From positions 1 to 40,685 of the forward strand of contig NMRA01000495.1 of assembly GCA_002633005.1 (NCBI GenBank): a stretch of DNA of 40,685 bases. The letters are read 5' to 3'. The stretch comes from Phoronis australis (lineage: Eukaryota; Phoronida; Phoronidae). Below, in pieces: positions 27,201 to 35,260 of this stretch (its first letter is position 1; every line of letters begins with the position of its first letter). The notes under the pieces were generated by a model. The model was not told where the DNA came from and did no database searches. It worked only from the letters and a program-made list of their open reading frames with translations. The translations under genes and the position numbers were made by a program.

Positions 27201-30200
27201 ACAATAGCAGAGCTACTACCAGACAGTGTTTTAAAATTTGTGCGCATTCACTACAATATTAAAAGCCTTTGAAAAATGAGAAAATGAGCAATTTTGGCAA
27301 TTATTATTTCCAAAATTTGTGAGATTTTACTGTACAAATCATAATATGGCATTTACAATACGGCAAATACGAAAACATGAATACGTGCAAATGTGGCAAA
27401 ATGTTCTTTTGGTCTAACTGAAATCGCAAGCTTCTACCTAAAATAAATCAAGTTGGAGGCAGTGAAATGAGTGAATCTCAAATTTGAATCGACGACCTCC
27501 ACTCAGTCAGTAGTGCCATGGGCAAACAGAAATGATAAAGCTATGCTAAAGACAATACAAAGAGTTCCACGCAAAAACGTGAACCAAAACGATAGTTCCC
27601 TTCAAAGATAGCACTGCATGGGGCTTCTCATTAGACACTGAAAAATAAATTACTTTCCCAAAATACAGCCACTGGGTCTGAATGTTTGAAATGAATAAGG
27701 CCGCTACGTCAACGAAATGTGTATTAATGGTGATAAACAGACAATTAATAATAGTAATCAGAATTAAAATTTTACGCAGCACACTTGAAGCAAAATGGGC
27801 AAATCACCATACTTGGAGTTATAATTATTCTGGAGTCATCTCCTTGAAGCTAGTCTAGGGTAACAGACAGGTAAATTACAAAATCATATCCCCTCTTTAA
27901 ACCATGCTAGTCCCTTATTATTTCGCGGATTTGCAAAAGCAAACATGTCTTCATTATATATAAAGAAATCTTTTGAAAACTTCACAGCAGCACTTTATAA
28001 ATAGGTGCAATCTAATAGGATAATAAACAAACAAATATTGGTATAAATGGGAACTATTAACTGAGACCAGCCATTGAACCAGTTGAATAAACAGTCAACT
28101 GGATCATTGACCATTCTGACCAGTAAAATATGAGCCTTTCCCACCAACCTCAAAAAGTGTCAATGTTTGGGGAGTGTCGGTCAGTGTGAATGGTTAACTT
28201 CGCCCTTAACTTTGTACTAAATAGGTTGCTTTAACAGCGGGACATGGATGCTTCGACGAGACGTGAAAGGTTAATTTCAGCGACAACAAATTTGTCGCCA
28301 GGTGTTGTAGTCACAACACGTGTTGCGTAATTTCCATAATTTAATATTTTATTCAAAAAGGTACAAGATTCTTCAAAAAATTTAAAAAGTACATATATAT
28401 GCATAAAGTGTTTGCAGCACCATTTTGCTGTAACTTTAACCACTCGAACATTTTTTAAATTGTTTATTACAAAAATAAAGTCTGTAATAATTGAAGTTAA
28501 GCTCAGTTTACATCTGTCCTCCTTTTGAACTAGAGTTCAGCTCGTCTGAAAGGGCCTTTGAGATGTACATGAACTACATTTCCAGAAATTTTAACTGCAC
28601 ACCTCCAGGTTACGGTAATTCTCAACTTTTTTCTCATAAAAATAATTGCCATAATAGTCATTTTTCTATTTTTCATTGGCTACTTACCCTTATGCAAATA
28701 ATGTTGTTTTGTGGCATTTACACACCGTAAACCACACATGCAGTAAACTAAAATCGTTATTTTTGTGAAGAAATATGACAAAATAGAATTTCACTTGTCG
28801 GCCAGGGTGCTTTTCGAAATGTAAAAATTGGGAAATACAAAAATCGAGAGATGCTACTTTGGGCATTCAATAGGGCATTTAAAATCTAAAGTTTGATAAG
28901 TGAGGGATGGGCGTTCATCTGCATCGTAGATTTCCTCGCGAAAATATCCCCCACCCCTCATTTTTTTGCACAAAAGTACAATAAAGTTAGAATGTGCATG
29001 CACCAAAAGAACCATTTCATGCCTCTTTCACTGAAAACGGGTTATTGTCTTACCCAAATATGACAAGGTGCCACTGAAACTGGCTGTTTGTAACTGAAAG
29101 GTAAAGGAGTTGGGAGGTGACATTCTCGTGACACAAATGTTCACAAACACTGTTTTTTAAGGAAATCTCCATAGTATCAACTGGGGGTGAAGACACTAAG
29201 TCAAGCATAGGCAATCAAAAGTGAAAATTTGGAAATTTTGGGGAAGGCATTAAGTCAAACATGAGCATTGGCATAACCAGTGGTATTAAAACCAGTGTAA
29301 CTTTTACTGTACATTCATTGGCATGTTGCCAGTAATCTATGAACCAGAATTAATTTGAAGTGCAAAAATATATTTTTTGTAGGTAGCCAAGATTAATTAG
29401 TCATCAACCAAAATAACCTTCAGGCCCTAACTGCCAGGAATAGAAAGGTTTCATTAACTGGCCGTAAGCAAATGGACTTCCTGGATAATAAAAGGATATA
29501 TTTTATGTATGTAGCCAAATGTCATACACCACCATCCTCTGGACATTGCAAACATACACATGAAAGACATTTGCTTTGTTACACATGTAGTGAACATCCT
29601 TATCTCGGAATCAATAGAATTCACGCATGAAATATGATGGACTACATTCAACACATTTCATGCTCAACGGAGCATAAGAACATGTCATACACCGTGCTCA
29701 TCTCCATAGTTGTACACCTTACCATATCAAGGTATAGAACAAAACTAGCATTATAACAGATGCCTGCGAGGATTTCCTGCGTTACAGAGAGAGTGATGCC
29801 TAGTAGATAATTCTTTTTATTCATTTGCCCAGTTACCGTAAATCCTGACAACAGTGGTGGGGTCACAAAAACATATCGATGAAAAAAAGTTTGTTGGCGA
29901 TTAGAAAACGAGTTCATTGGCATGGAGCAGGCGCTGCTACACCCAAACAGGGGTACTCAACTGCAAAGAGGAACAGAAAGTGCCCCCCCATGCCTGTCTA
30001 ATGTCAGCTCCCTCTGGTCATGGTCTGGATCAGCACACACTAATGAGTGACCAATCGTACAAATACAGCTGATTTTTCGAATGTATCTTAAAGGTCTTCG
30101 GCACTGCTTCCAGCTATAGTCACTTGCAGGGGTCCCACATTTTGAGAACCAGATTTGATGCCAGTGTTATGCAGTGAAGAAAACTGATTCTCAAAATCCG

Positions 30201-31876
30201 GGACTCTTTACGTGACTATTCCTCTGCTTCACATTCGCGGTCTCGATATATCCATTCCTTTTCAGGCATGAGACTGCATAGTAGGGGAGGAATGATTATG
30301 CGATGGTCATATCAAGGATAGGATATAAACCTCACCTCTAAGTGAGCACGCGCTGCAGAAACGAATTACACGAAACAGTTGACCACCTGATTTTACTTTT
30401 TATGGCTAAAAATGCATTTTTGGGATTATAGGTGGATAGGATAGACTTTTTGAAGTTATAAGCTTTGACCAGAGCTAAATTAAAAGAACAAAAATTATTT
30501 TATGTTTGTGATTTTTTTACGTATCGCCAAACACTGAATTGAAGGCCATTGACTTTACAGGTAAAAAAATGCTTAAAACATTCTGTCATTTATCGGGTGC
30601 GATTTACCTCATCGGTGGTCAGTTTGGCTGTGACCACGAAGGTTCCTGCATGAGCTTCGAATCTGCGCTTATTTAAAAAAATCACTTTTCTAGTCGATAA
30701 TGTCCCTTCAATATATTTATACTGGGCAGAAAATAATATGACATTTGTAATAAAACACTATGTGTCACTAAGCCTAACTTTTGATTGATCAAGAAATTAC
30801 TACAATATTACGAAATGGGTCTCAAATTGCTTTTAATTTATATTCAAATCACTGAGATGATTTCTGAAAATTTATTACTGTTTGAGACTAAGATCTAAAA
30901 ATATCTCATCACGGAAGATCAATTTACATGCCAAGTGTAGTCTTAATCGATGACGAATAAAAAGGTTTTGAAAAAAACTGAGCTCAGATATGCTCATCTG
31001 AGTTTCGAGCAAGTTCAGATTACTCGTGATCTGAATTGGAACACAAGTTTATAGATGCTTTAAACTGAGAATTTTATTAGGCAATGTGCAATGAGTGGTA
31101 TATTCACAGACCTCAATAAGTAGATTACAGGTGGGTCTGAAGGCAGGTGTTCATTTAATCCCTCTCAGTTTATCCACGGCTTTGACACACTTCAATTTCC
31201 TATTTACATCATTCATATTGAATATTACACGCACACACACAACGGTCATAAGACCATCCTTGGTGGATGAATAAAAATATTACCCAACAGTTTGTAGGAG
31301 GGATAACACTTATAGTGCTCTCAAGGATTCTCGATGCTTAATTTAATTCATGCAATGAAAAATGTTTTCAAAGCTTTTAAAATTTGATTGGTAATTGAAA
31401 GAACATTGCAAAATCTGTCTATAACTCAGTAAAAACTATTGGAGGTTTTTGAAATTTTCCATTATTCACCAACGATCTTAATTTAAAAGATTATCAGTGA
31501 AACTTAGTGTAGCCCACACTGTAGGCCAATTTATCTCATGTGAATAGCGTTGTGAATACTTTCACATTTAAAACTTACAGCCCGGGGATAGTTAATTAAT
31601 TGTAATATAAATTAAACTACTCCAATCTAGTCTGCACTTCTATTAAATGCTAGCAATTCGATCGAAATTTGTTTGAATACTTATTGACCAAAAGCAAGAA
31701 TGGATATGTGCCTTTCCGTGACAGTGGTCGACAAATCACGAATCAATACAGAGCAAACTCGTGCGATGCACTGTGATGACTTAGACGTGTACAGTATTAC
31801 AATCGAGTGAGGTTTAAAAAATTCTGAATACCTGTTCGGACGGTGGCCTGTCCATATATTCCACAATTTGGTTCAT
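3085..31876 (-). CDS. SPATA1: SPATA1 orthologue, 13 coding exons, 735 aa
   Basis: Spliced CDS on the minus strand: 31876-31832, 27039-26933, 26126-26009, 14476-14423, 13592-13190, 11030-10463, 9474-9319, 8026-7921, 7025-6929, 5975-5850, 5085-4910, 4600-4502, 3237-3085. These sum to 2208 nt (735 codons plus TAG). All 12 introns are GT-AG and every phase joins without a shift. Family assignment rests on two conserved ends. The N-terminal motifs LVDLHVYLVP, FLKSVGRCL, VKAQQELTLKVK and YQPEIFLLE match SPATA1. The C-terminal coiled coil (REELVRRAK, MWKKKYFDEKKK, LKRKVETAK, ELRALRAELSQKK) matches the SPATA1 C-terminal domain. The vertebrate protein is about 460 aa; here the centre is expanded with Tyr-Pro-Gly repeats and Pro/Ser-rich disorder. 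The family is testis/sperm-associated and its molecular role is not established. An extra exon hidden in the gap inside intron 6 cannot be excluded. Confidence 0.92.
4038..4107. repeat. 35-bp tandem duplication in SPATA1 intron 12
   Basis: Units 4038-4072 and 4073-4107 share tatacaYtgcacccattt and gaattatcgccag with only a few differences. Intronic, no coding meaning seen. Confidence 0.95.
4502..4600 (-). CDS. SPATA1: SPATA1 exon 12, coiled coil
   Basis: A 33-codon exon, phase 0 on both sides (residues 653-685), between ttcag and AAG|gtaacg. It carries NNYKIQATKLIHDNDELK and RKVETAKVKLTAEMK. It aligns with the vertebrate segment of the same length that contains Asp-x-Leu-Lys-Arg-Lys. Skipping it would keep the frame. 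Confidence 0.94.
4910..5085 (-). CDS. SPATA1: SPATA1 exon 11, coiled coil core
   Basis: Completes Ala594 and encodes residues 595-652. Acceptor ttgcag|CTCGAG, donor AAG|gtgacc in phase 0. It contains MWKKKYFDEKKKT followed by a leucine-heptad stretch (LRNEVDMLHRKLMAQLEV). The Trp-Lys-Lys-Lys-Tyr motif is the best single signature of the SPATA1 C-terminal domain. Confidence 0.95.
5850..5975 (-). CDS. SPATA1: SPATA1 exon 10, coiled coil
   Basis: Completes Arg552, encodes residues 553-593 and gives one base of Ala594. Acceptor acctag|GAG, donor CCAAG|gtgagg. The peptide DKLLEEIEQARQERNEAE followed by RKREELVRRAKAM is a charged heptad-type helix. It aligns with the Glu-Arg-x-Arg-Glu-Glu-Leu-Val segment of SPATA1. 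Confidence 0.94.
6391..6475. repeat. Perfect 15-bp inverted repeat
   Basis: ttgtacagcaattgt (6391-6405) and acaattgctgtacaa (6461-6475) can form a stem with a 55-nt loop in SPATA1 intron 9. Weak inverted similarity may extend outward to about 6350 and 6530, suggesting an old foldback element. Confidence 0.85.
6929..7025 (-). CDS. SPATA1: SPATA1 exon 9
   Basis: Residues 520-551 plus one base of Arg552: an acidic/Gly-rich start (DGSGGGDEFPSPPLLDLE) leading into AVNQARLEE, where the coiled coil begins. Acceptor atttcag|GAT. The donor is AGAAA|gtaggt at 6928, chosen because it joins in frame to exon 10 as LEE-R-DKLLEE. The candidate gtcaaa 13 nt further on would not join in the right phase. Confidence 0.88.
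7921..8026 (-). CDS. SPATA1: SPATA1 exon 8
   Basis: Completes Arg484 and encodes 35 residues (485-519), including EAWQENGQPDKSNHSNKQF. Acceptor tttccag|GAG, donor GAG|gtgggt in phase 0. No conserved family motif is visible. It is supported by splice sites and by phase agreement with exons 7 and 9, so it is one of the less certain exons. Confidence 0.78.
9319..9474 (-). CDS. SPATA1: SPATA1 exon 7
   Basis: Residues 433-483, with split Arg codons at both ends (432 and 484). Acceptor tttttag|GCAAAA, donor GACAG|gtaagt. Hydrophilic and rich in Asp, Asn, Gln and Lys (for example DENDKNNQYGQ and DDTNRRASDPKN), so probably disordered. The assembly gap at 10164-10287 lies in the intron between exons 6 and 7. 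Confidence 0.86.
10164..10287. other. Assembly gap, 124 N
   Basis: A run of N inside SPATA1 intron 6. The flanking sequence shows no cut exon, and exons 6 and 7 already join in phase. A missing exon that preserves phase cannot be ruled out. Confidence 0.99.
10463..11030 (-). CDS. SPATA1: SPATA1 exon 6, disordered Pro/Ser-rich centre
   Basis: The largest exon (568 nt), residues 243-431 plus two bases of Arg432. The acceptor is ctcctag|GCAATG and the donor GAGAG|gtgagt. Composition is rich in Pro, Ser, Thr, Asp and Glu with short SP/TP and PPPLPLD-like motifs, and no predicted fold. Such Ser/Thr-Pro-rich stretches are commonly phosphorylated (inference). The centre of this family is poorly conserved, so identity rests on phase continuity with exons 5 and 7. 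Confidence 0.88.
11031..13189 (-). other. SPATA1 intron 5
   Basis: A 2.16-kb GT-AG intron. Only a small (CCAA)n tract stands out. The open frames at 11412-11726 and 12095-12334 on the other strand look like chance. Confidence 0.8.
11529..11548. repeat. (CCAA)n microsatellite
   Basis: About five tandem ccaa units in SPATA1 intron 5. Confidence 0.9.
13190..13592 (-). CDS. SPATA1: SPATA1 exon 5 with Tyr-Pro-Gly repeats
   Basis: Residues 109-242 plus one base of Gly243. It opens with AYQPEIFLLE, the last conserved strand of the N-terminal domain. It then becomes low-complexity: about residues 146-193 contain repeated YPG, YPN and GPN units (for example NYPGTGPYPG and QYPNGPVGPN). This YPG block is not something I know from vertebrate SPATA1. 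The donor is ACAG|gtgagg. The acceptor and first 21 nt are duplicated in tandem just upstream (see repeat 13572-13681). GC content is visibly higher than in the surrounding introns. Confidence 0.92.
13572..13681. repeat. 55-bp tandem duplication across the SPATA1 exon 5 acceptor
   Basis: Two adjacent 55-bp units, 13572-13626 and 13627-13681, differ at two bases. On the minus strand each carries the polypyrimidine tract, the tag acceptor and the first 21 exon bases (AYQPEIF). In the outer copy those 21 bases are followed directly by gtaatg, a usable donor. Confidence 0.97.
14423..14476 (-). CDS. SPATA1: SPATA1 exon 4 (54 nt)
   Basis: An 18-codon exon in phase 0 on both sides, VKAQQELTLKVKHFLPPH. 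The acceptor is tttgtag|GTG and the donor CAT|gtaagt is a consensus site. It sits 11.5 kb downstream of exon 3. It was recognised because the family has a matching Val-Lys-x-x-Gln-Glu then Lys-x-Lys-x-Phe-x-Pro-Pro run between the motifs of exons 3 and 5. Since it is a multiple of three and phase 0/0, skipping it would keep the frame. Confidence 0.9.
15490..15715 (+). repeat. Dispersed repeat, copy 1
   Basis: Shares an ordered series of short blocks with the reverse complement of about 21440-21690: gccaaatatctaca, taactcag, attttctga, cctgtaga, ttgggtcac and gaaagg. The copies are diverged with small indels. Noncoding, in SPATA1 intron 3. Confidence 0.7.
17697..17726. repeat. Short tandem repeat ggacaaacatc
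   Basis: Three near-identical units (ggacaaacatc, ggacaaacatc, ggataaacggc) in SPATA1 intron 3. Confidence 0.8.
19510..19823 (-). mobile_element. Third copy of the tRNA-like/TIR element, left end decayed
   Basis: Ends in CCGATAATGTCCCT at 19810-19823, the exact reverse complement of the left end of the 34691 copy. It contains tagctctgggcaaagc (19731-19746). A tRNA-like head follows on the minus strand (gtgggatttggctcagctgt, about 19608-19589). The B box is mutated and the other terminal repeat is not visible. It lies in SPATA1 intron 3. Confidence 0.65.
21157..21168. other. Assembly gap, 12 N
   Basis: A short run of N in SPATA1 intron 3, close to the dispersed repeat at 21440-21690. Confidence 0.99.
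21440..21690 (-). repeat. Dispersed repeat, copy 2 (inverted relative to 15490-15715)
   Basis: The reverse complement matches copy 1 block by block, including ccaaatatctacaa, taactcagt and aattgggtcacgtga. It lies about 270 bp right of the 12-base gap at 21157-21168. Confidence 0.7.
26009..26126 (-). CDS. SPATA1: SPATA1 exon 3
   Basis: Completes Arg51 and encodes residues 52-90. The acceptor is ttcag|GGTGCT and the donor is a consensus CAG|gtaaga. Contains KIYDLRAEVESQLG and SEYVFLKSVGRCLTQ. The FLKSVGR-type motif is the most recognisable N-terminal signature of the family. The phase change (2 in, 0 out) agrees with its neighbours. Confidence 0.93.
26933..27039 (-). CDS. SPATA1: SPATA1 exon 2
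   Basis: Residues 16-50 plus two bases of Arg51. The acceptor follows a pyrimidine run (plus-strand A8) ending in cag; the donor is CG|gtaact. The peptide begins LVDLHVYLVPVELWRKQL and ends SKGFI. This is the first half of the conserved N-terminal domain. Its hydrophobic beta-strand-like start followed by a helix suggests a ubiquitin-like fold, which is inference only. Confidence 0.92.
28281..28325. repeat. Cluster of three overlapping palindromes in SPATA1 intron 1
   Basis: CGACAAcaaatTTGTCG (28281-28297), GTGTTGTagtcACAACAC (28302-28319) and the perfect 12-mer CAACACGTGTTG (28314-28325, core CACGTG) lie end to end within 45 bp. Confidence 0.85.
30400..30707 (+). mobile_element. Second copy of the tRNA-like/TIR element
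   Basis: Opposite orientation to the 34691-35037 copy. It shares the core agctttgaccagagct plus aagaacaaaa (about 30469-30500), a degenerate B box (gcttcgaatctgcgc, 30651-30665) and the end cgataatgtccct (30695-30707). The left terminal repeat is too decayed to place. It lies in SPATA1 intron 1. Confidence 0.65.
31832..31876 (-). CDS. SPATA1: SPATA1 exon 1 (start codon)
   Basis: Encodes residues 1-15, MNQIVEYMDRPPSEQ, ending at a CAG|gtattc donor in phase 0. The start is supported by an in-frame TAA at 31897-31895, 21 nt upstream, and by the junction RPPSEQ|LVDLHVY. That junction resembles the Arg-Pro-Ser-Ser-Ser-Glu-Leu-Val run of vertebrate SPATA1. A perfect GTCACGTGAC box lies 100 bp upstream, as expected of a first exon with a short leader. 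The exon is too short to stand alone; it was found by phase and homology. Confidence 0.82.
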
Positions 31877-31975
31877 TTCGGCCCCACGTCTCAATTAATC
31901 CATCCTTCTTGGCAGTTTACGAATACAACTTCCATACCACACAGGTGCGTCTCCAAGTAAAACAGCCTGTCACAG

Positions 31976-31985
31976 GTCACGTGAC
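31976..31985. promoter_or_regulatory. GTCACGTGAC palindromic E-box upstream of SPATA1
   Basis: The same perfect decamer, 100 bp upstream of the SPATA1 start codon. It supports the choice of exon 1 and marks a likely core promoter region. No TATA box was evident next to it. Confidence 0.55.
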
Positions 31986-32864
31986 TTCTGAACAAACTCT
32001 TGATTAGCAACTATCTATCGGCTTTCAGAGTCTCACTCGCTTGTAACGCGTGACGCAATATTACATAGTCATCGCTTTTTTCGACTGTTACTATACAAGA
32101 ATACTAACCACCATAACCTAATACATGCGATAGTCGTGCAGGCCACGTCTTCTATTCAGGATATGAAAAGTAGACAGGCTCAGCAGCCAAACTTCAAAGA
32201 CCGAGACCGCACAGTACACTAAGCGCCATCTATTGTAACAAAACCAGACGTACGTTCAGACCTGGGAGTAATATGTTTCATTATAGTCCTAGGTTCAGAC
32301 ACGAGAAACTCACAACGAAAACGAAAGAACATGCAAGACTGCGAGGCATTTGCATGCAATACCAAACTTCCTTCGCAATTTGTTCTGGAACTCGAAGACG
32401 GATCATCGCCCATAAGCAAAGCTAATACATGTAATTATGAAATGAAAATAAATTTACCACAGAACAAAAATAAAGTCGTTTTACGAGTTGCAAAAGCGTG
32501 AAAAGAAAATTTTTCCTTTTTAATAGATTTTGTCAAACCCTTGACAAAAAGGTAGGAGGGCATTCGATCCAACGCGGAGGCATGAGTCTAGTGTACCAGG
32601 CCCAAGCGAAAATATTCGCGAGGGTCGTCAAAATTGGTAAATTCATCCACAGAATTTTCGACGTAGTCTAACCTTTTTACTCATCGAACTCAAAATTGTT
32701 TTTGCTATTTTGTAATATACTTTTGTGCGAACCCAGGATAGTAAGTTTCTGTCAACCGGGTTCAGTATTCTCTGCTCAACTACGTACATAATGACTTGCG
32801 TGGATAACTTTTTAATCCTAGTTTGTCCTTTATGAGTCCACCACTAGGCTGAAAGAGTCTGAAC

Positions 32865-33065
32865 TGGAAATTTCGAGCTTTTAGTTGAAATATCGAGTTT
32901 TTACTCGAGTTTGCAGTAGGAATATCAAGAGTCAAGCGGCTCATCAAATGCAAACTTAGACTAGAAACACGTAATGCACAGAATAATAGCCACTGACGTT
33001 GAGTGAGCACAAAGGTAGAACGGAAATTGTCAAAAATAATTTCGCCCGAGTACACAGATTAGACA
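32865..33065 (+). repeat. Dispersed repeat left of the vanin gene
   Basis: Direct copy of about 36905-37115: a tract rich in ctcgaa/tcgag words, then catcaaatgca, cacagaataatag, aaaataatt and cgagtacaca-type blocks in the same order. It lies in the spacer between the two genes. Confidence 0.6.
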
Positions 33066-33676
33066 CCTGCCTTTGCCCCAGGTCTTGAGTTTTTTTTCTG
33101 CTAAGTATTCTTGGTACGCTAAAGTCGATTTCTTATATTTGATCGATTTTTCCCAGACAGTGAAATTATTAGCGAGCAAAGGCGATACTCCAAACGTGTT
33201 GAAGAAAAAGCCCAACGGAGTGAACCTGTGATATGAAAGAATTTGTCGGTTAAAACCTCTTCGTCAGTAGATGTTTCGAATCAGCAGCACAACCTTCAAC
33301 ACTGCATGCATTTTAAAACCGGCATTTTATGGCAGAGCTACTTATATGCTCATGAGATCGGTTTCCTACTTACGGTCGTGATAGGGTTTTATTTCCGTGA
33401 CCAACAAGATGGATTCCATGTTCTTGTTGCTGATGGAAATATAATTCTGTCACTTTAAGGAAACGTGAGTGACATTTCAGAGCCAAAGTTTTAATTCTTC
33501 TTTCGTCTTTAAGGGAGGATGATGCAGATCAAAGGAGTCCGCTCTTGGAAAGTGCCCCGACGATGGAATCAATTACCATTCATCCTGTTTACTCCGTGAA
33601 TTTAAACATCCTTTCACGTTAATTTGGATTACGGAATTAATGGTCACTCTTTTTTGTTTATTTTTCCGATAGCGGC

Positions 33677-33818
33677 ATGCGCGCACCCAGGGGTGGCTCG
33701 GGGGACTCGAACGAGCCCCAACCCCCCCTCCCTCTATTTAGCGAAGTGGGCAAAAATATCCGAACCAGAAAAAGTCCAAAAATTCGAGCCCCCTATTATT
33801 TAGGCTGGGTGCGCGCAT
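33677..33818. mobile_element. Short foldback (MITE-like) element with perfect 14-bp TIRs
   Basis: ATGCGCGCACCCAG at 33677-33690 is exactly inverted at 33805-33818, bounding 142 bp. Inside, ggctcg and cgagcc (about 33695-33717) form a second hairpin. It has no coding capacity. It lies between the vanin stop and the SPATA1 promoter. Confidence 0.75.
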
Positions 33819-34187
33819 CCGACGGTGTTTCATTAAAGGCCCATAGGCGGAAGTTCTTGATTAAATCTTTCATCCGTATGATCACTAATTTTTGCTGTCA
33901 ACTTTAGTCAAAGTCTCTTTCAACCAATGACAGAAGTGAGTCGTTTCTTTTACCGCTGTTTTTAAGTGAAATAACTCAGTGAAGTGTTGATTTAGGCCTT
34001 GGCAAATAGCAGCTCCAAAGTTAACAAAGGACCATCGGGTGCGCCGACGCATGCACGGACAAAAAGGTTTGTGACGTGCTTGTTTTCATTATAGAAATTC
34101 CTCCAACTATATGTTTCCTCTGATGAAATGAGCCTTAAAGAGGTGTGGAAAGCGAAAACTTGCACAAAATACCTTTTAAACAGGTCG

Positions 34188-34238
34188 TGGCGAATCTACT
34201 CCTTCGGAATGCTAACGTGGGAGTTATTCACTTTGGAC
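34188..34238 (+). pseudogene. Possible protein-kinase fragment (subdomain IX-like), very tentative
   Basis: After an acceptor-like tttaaacag, the plus strand reads WRIYSFGMLTWELFTLD. This resembles the D-V-[WY]-S-F-G-[MV]-L-x-W-E-[LI]-F-T segment of tyrosine and related kinases. The invariant Asp is replaced by Arg, and no other kinase motif (HRD, DFG, APE) is in reach. Probably a relic exon or a chance match. Confidence 0.2.
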
Positions 34239-34690
34239 ATTGCAAAAATTTCCAGAAAGAAATCGTCAGCTAAATTGACTATTTTTGAACTACAAACGAA
34301 ATATAAACTCTTTTATCCCAATACAGTTTTCAAATTCTCCACCTCTTATAATATGTTTGTGCGCATGCGCTCAAAGCAGTCGGACTGGCTGGTGCTTGAA
34401 ATAAATATAGCTCATTGTTTGAAAGAGCCATTTTTTTCTTTACATAAAAGGTTAAAGGTCACATTTTCCATATAAGGGAAAGGTGCGACGTCCGTGTATT
34501 CCCATACGTGCTTTGCCTTGTGGGAGAAATCAACTGGTCGTTTTTTGAAATTTGAAACCAAAGGAAAAATGCTTTGACATCAACCGAAATTCAAAATTTG
34601 TACCAAGAAACCGTAAAAATATCTGGTGAACAGTTTGACTTCTGTTTTAGTGGCAGAAAATTACTGTTTTTCACGTTCTCTGTAACTTTA

Positions 34691-35037
34691 CAGGGACATT
34701 ATCGGCAAGTAAACTGATTTTCTGAGATCGTTTTCAGCGCGGATTCGAACCTGCACTAACTAACCCCCTCGACCGCAGCCAAACGCTCCACTGGCGGAGC
34801 TAAATCCCACTTTATAAATAGGGAGCATTTTGGGCAAGTTTAACCAGTGGTAAAGTCACGGGCCTTAAATTCAACGACTGTCGACAGCGGCGAGGATAGG
34901 TCATTTCTAATAAAATTACAAACGAGTTTTGTTCTTTTAGCTCTGGCCAAAGCTAATCACTTCAGTTTAAGAAGTGCATCGAATCCAAAAATAACCCCAA
35001 GAATGCGTTTTTTGTCCATAAAACCGACAATACCCCT
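34691..35037 (-). mobile_element. Nonautonomous element with terminal inverted repeats and a tRNA-like module
   Basis: A 347-bp element flanked by TA on both sides. Its ends are AGGGACATTATCGG (34692-34705) and CCGACAATACCCCT (35024-35037), inverted with 11 of 14 bases matching. Read on the minus strand, it contains a tRNA-like block (34810 to 34738) with a good A-box-like sequence (TAGCTCCGCCAGTGG) and a perfect B box (GGTTCGAATCC). The T-stem pairs poorly, so it is not a working tRNA gene. Related copies lie near 19510-19823 and 30400-30707. Confidence 0.75.
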
Positions 35038-35260
35038 TAAAAATGCGTTAGTAAAGGAAATTTATGCCCTCCTGTGAATGATTCCATTATAGGAAAGAAT
35101 TACCGTGTATCAATGGTATTTCTCTGTTTTTCGCAAGACCGAGTGCTGGGACGTGACATTTCATGCATAGACTATTATAAACCATAGCAGGAAGAGATAC
35201 CATTGCAACCACATGCTTAAGCCTGGACGTAACTTAGATCTAATTTTTGCAGGGATTTTT

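Larger units (their letters stand above)
27040..31831 (-). other. SPATA1 intron 1 (4.8 kb)
   Basis: A phase-0 intron between the 15-codon first exon and exon 2. It holds the palindrome cluster at 28281-28325 and a copy of the tRNA-like/TIR element at 30400-30707. A 15-bp word, tataactcagtaaaa (31420-31434), is also found in the repeat at 15529-15543, hinting at a third, diverged copy. Confidence 0.75.
31986..35260. other. Spacer between the vanin stop and the SPATA1 promoter
   Basis: Contains the foldback element 33677-33818, one dispersed repeat copy and the TIR element 34691-35037. A possible protein-kinase-like relic is noted at 34188-34238. No intact gene was seen. Confidence 0.65.

Noticed and set aside
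29140-29330. Possible repeat related to 13930-14150
   Set aside because: Only a few short words (ggggt, acatg, gcattaa) are shared; similarity is too weak to claim by eye.
1800-32236. Three CTCF-like cores (1800-1809 on plus, 4840-4854 and 32222-32236 on minus), two of them convergent around SPATA1
   Set aside because: The core AGRKGGCRSY is degenerate; about two to three matches are expected by chance in 40 kb on both strands. No support beyond chance.
32219-32419. Open frame on the minus strand just upstream of SPATA1
   Set aside because: It starts like a possible protein but has no recognisable domain, no family match and no joining splice evidence to exon 1.
34738-34810. A functional tRNA gene on the minus strand
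   Set aside because: The A- and B-box-like sequences are good, but the T-stem and acceptor stem do not pair and related decayed copies exist, so it is part of a repeat.
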